A stretch of DNA of 34,192 nt, taken from Corinectria fuckeliana. Taxonomy: Eukaryota; Ascomycota; Sordariomycetes; Hypocreales; Nectriaceae. This document shows, piece by piece, positions 32,270-34,192 of this stretch. Location of the stretch: positions 1-34,192 of the forward strand of contig WPDH01000444.1 of assembly GCA_019137255.1 (NCBI GenBank), given 5' to 3'. The position numbers and the translations under genes are program-made. Within the stretch, counting starts at the first letter, position 1; the number at the start of each line of letters is the position of its first letter. Below the pieces are notes generated by a model that saw only the letters and a list, made by a program, of their open reading frames with translations, was not told the DNA's origin and searched no databases.

Positions 32270-33646
32270 ATGGAGGAGGCCGAGCGCCACGTCATGCCCC
32301 TCGTCCTTGCCGACTCCACGCACCTGACCTCGGATGATAAGTGGGACATGACACTCGCCGCCGGCGTTGAAGACTCGTGCTACGACTCCATCCTCTTTAA
32401 CGGTAAAGGCAGCGTACAGTGCCTATCAGAGGGTGAGGTTACATCCAACTTGAGCAAAGACCAGAAGGGATACCTAGGACTAGTTCCAGGCTCGTCCATG
32501 ACGGATAAGGCGTAAGATGCCCGTCTCGCCAACACGGCATGATACTAACTGTCTGTAGGTGTCTTCCGCCGTCGGTTATGATGGCCATCGGAGGCGGCCG
32601 GGGCGACGAGAGCGCCTTGCTTCCTGGCGTCTTCTCCGGCTGCAAGGAAACCACAGGCGCAGTCGAGGTGATTGAGCCCTCATGCGAGGACGACGAGTGG
32701 ATAGCCATCGACATTGTCGGAGCCATCAACTTCGCCACCGGCGTTCTCTCCATCGACGAGCACGACATGTGGGTTTACGCCATGGATGGATCCTACATCG
32801 AACCCCAGAAAGTCCAGGCCATTGTCGTCACCAACGGCGACCGGCACTCCGTCATGGTGAAGCTGAACAAGGCGGGCGACTTCAAGATCCGCTTCAACTC
32901 CGCCGCCGCGCCCCAGATGATTGCGGGGTCATGCGGTCCTCTCGGTCCCGGGCGACGGCGGAGACAGAGAGTCGGAGTCGGACCCGTACGTCAGCCTGGT
33001 GGGCGTCCCGTTGACGCAGGACGTCGTCTTCTTCGACCAGAACACGGCGCTCCCGTTCCCTCCGGATCCCGTCTCCGCCACCGCGGATGCCCTGTTCCAC
33101 CTGAGCATGAAGTTGGACGGATCGTCGTACCTCTGGGCGCTGAACAGCTCGCGCCTAATGCCAATCAGCCTAGACTCGGATGCGCCGACGCTCTTCCACC
33201 ACCCGGACCCAGACGCGCACAACAACGTCACCATCTCGACCAAGCTCGACACCTGGGTCGACCTCGTCTTCTTCGCGTCTGTGTTTCCGCAGCCGCCGCA
33301 CCCGATCCACAAGCACGGCACGAAGATGTACCGGATCGGTGCCGGCACGGGCGCCTTCAAGTGGGACTCGGTCGACGAGGCCATTCAGGAGATTCCGGAC
33401 CAGTTCAACCTGGTCAACCCGCCGCGCAGAGACGCTTTCGCTTCGCTGCCTGCCATCGAGGATGTCAGCTGGGTGGTGGTGAGGTACCACGCCGGGAACG
33501 CTGGCGCGTGGCTGCTGCATTGCCATATCAACAACCATATGCTTGGAGGAATGATGATGGTGATTCAGGATGGTGTGGATGATTGGCCGGAGGTTCCTGA
33601 GGAGTATCGGGATGAGAGATGCCCGCAGGCTATAGCGGCTAGGTGA
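32270..33646 (+). pseudogene. N-terminally truncated, frameshifted multicopper oxidase (laccase-like)
   Basis: The intact family oxidises phenolic or metal substrates with four copper ions in three cupredoxin domains. Here ATG 32270 starts inside the second domain (RHVMPLVLADSTHLTSDDKW, SCYDSILFNGKG). A 47-nt intron (32512-32558) joins MTDKA to CLPPS. DEHDMWVYAMDGSYIEPQKV follows. After APQMIAG an extra base near 32929 shifts the frame to HAVLSVPGDGG. The third domain is complete: HPIHKHGTKMYRIG (from 33299) and HCHINNHMLGG (33518-33550) carry the type 1 and C-terminal trinuclear copper ligands. The first-domain HxH copper motifs are absent upstream, so an active site cannot form. The frameshift could be a sequencing error; the missing domain could not. 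Confidence 0.82.
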
Positions 33647-34144
33647 AGCACTGTTGTAAGTGGCATGTTTCCTTTAGTTCGCCTTTAACAGCCATAGTTG
33701 CTGGCCGAATTCTCGGTGGTTTCAGGGAAAGGCCGTCAAGAGAGCTGGCACAGAGTCGGGTACCATGCCCGACGACGGGGCGGCGTTGGTGGTCTTGCTG
33801 GATGTCGATGATGATGTTTACGAAATAGTGGTTAGAGCCTGAAGTCCATGTACGCTGGGTATGTTATGCTAAACGATTCTTGGATTTGAGGTGCCTTCCC
33901 AGGTCAGAGAGTTGTGGAAACGACACCGTGGCATTCCCTCTCATCAACACGGCAGCGCACGCGTGACACTTGGCTGCGTTCGGGGAAGGAAGGGACGCAG
34001 AGCAAGATGACGAATGCAATGATGGCCCCACAGGCAACCTCTGACACAACGGTCATCCGTTCAGGTTCCAAGCCAATTTCCGCCTGATTCATAGACGTAT
34101 CAAGGCGTCAAGGCATCAAGCATTGAGCGTCAAGTATTAAACGT
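33647..34144. other. Intergenic, no gene seen
   Basis: Only short frames on both strands with no recognisable content. The last 60 bases hold degenerate copies (gcgtcaag, gcatcaag, gcattgag) that grade into the 7-bp repeat. Confidence 0.45.
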
Positions 34145-34192
34145 CGAGCATCGAGCATCGAGCATCGAGCATCGAGCATCGAGCATCGAGCA
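34145..34192. repeat. 7-bp tandem repeat (cgagcat), running out of the window
   Basis: Six perfect units and a partial seventh reach the last base of the window, so the true length is unknown. Confidence 0.95.

Noticed and set aside
1..34192. tRNA or rRNA genes
   Set aside because: I scanned by eye for T-loop and anticodon-arm patterns and saw none convincing; a covariance search would be needed to exclude them.
11646..34192. A secondary-metabolite or other coherent gene cluster
   Set aside because: The intact genes belong to unrelated housekeeping functions, and the oxidase is a truncated relic; no synthase, transporter and regulator set is present.

Overview
The window reads as nuclear DNA of a filamentous ascomycete (Pezizomycotina, probably Sordariomycetes and perhaps Hypocreales). 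Genes have short GT-AG introns of about 47-81 nt, and the conserved genes are fungal in type. The first 1.1 kb is extremely AT-rich and looks RIP-eroded, and many relic genes carry C-to-T type nonsense codons. The order is inferred from general resemblance, not from a search.

Layout: 1-1130 AT-rich repeat-derived block with a 2-base gap; 1680-3631 intact amino-acid permease with six introns; 4909-5650 decayed APH/kinase-like gene; 6276-7838 decayed DUF3435 (tyrosine-recombinase-like) gene; 8014-8890 second decayed APH-like gene; 9726-10670 (minus) holocytochrome c synthase; 11646-12925 tentative single-pass membrane protein followed by a composite minisatellite; 14455-16839 GCK/STE20-type kinase interrupted by one in-frame TAG; about 17450-18120 relic of a fungal family I know as DUF7924; 18386-19617 mevalonate diphosphate decarboxylase (ERG19); 20490-22117 RUS/DUF647 protein; 23034-23906 (minus) third APH-like relic; 24797-29886 DNA polymerase zeta catalytic subunit (REV3); 30134-30778 second DUF3435 relic; 30914-31264 fourth kinase-like relic; 32270-33646 multicopper oxidase lacking its first domain and carrying a frameshift; 34145-34192 a 7-bp tandem repeat leaving the window.

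The window mixes intact housekeeping genes (CYC3, ERG19, RUS, REV3, permease) with a graveyard of multicopy fungal families. The housekeeping genes form no common pathway. The graveyard has a theme: each DUF3435 relic is followed closely by an APH/kinase-like relic, and premature stops fall at Trp or Gln codons in the CpA/TpG context expected of RIP. I found no intact new system. The items most worth checking are the DUF3435-kinase pairs, the single nonsense codon in an otherwise clean kinase gene, tandem repeats lying on the stop codons of the RUS and REV3 genes, and a 47-bp element shared by two distant sites.
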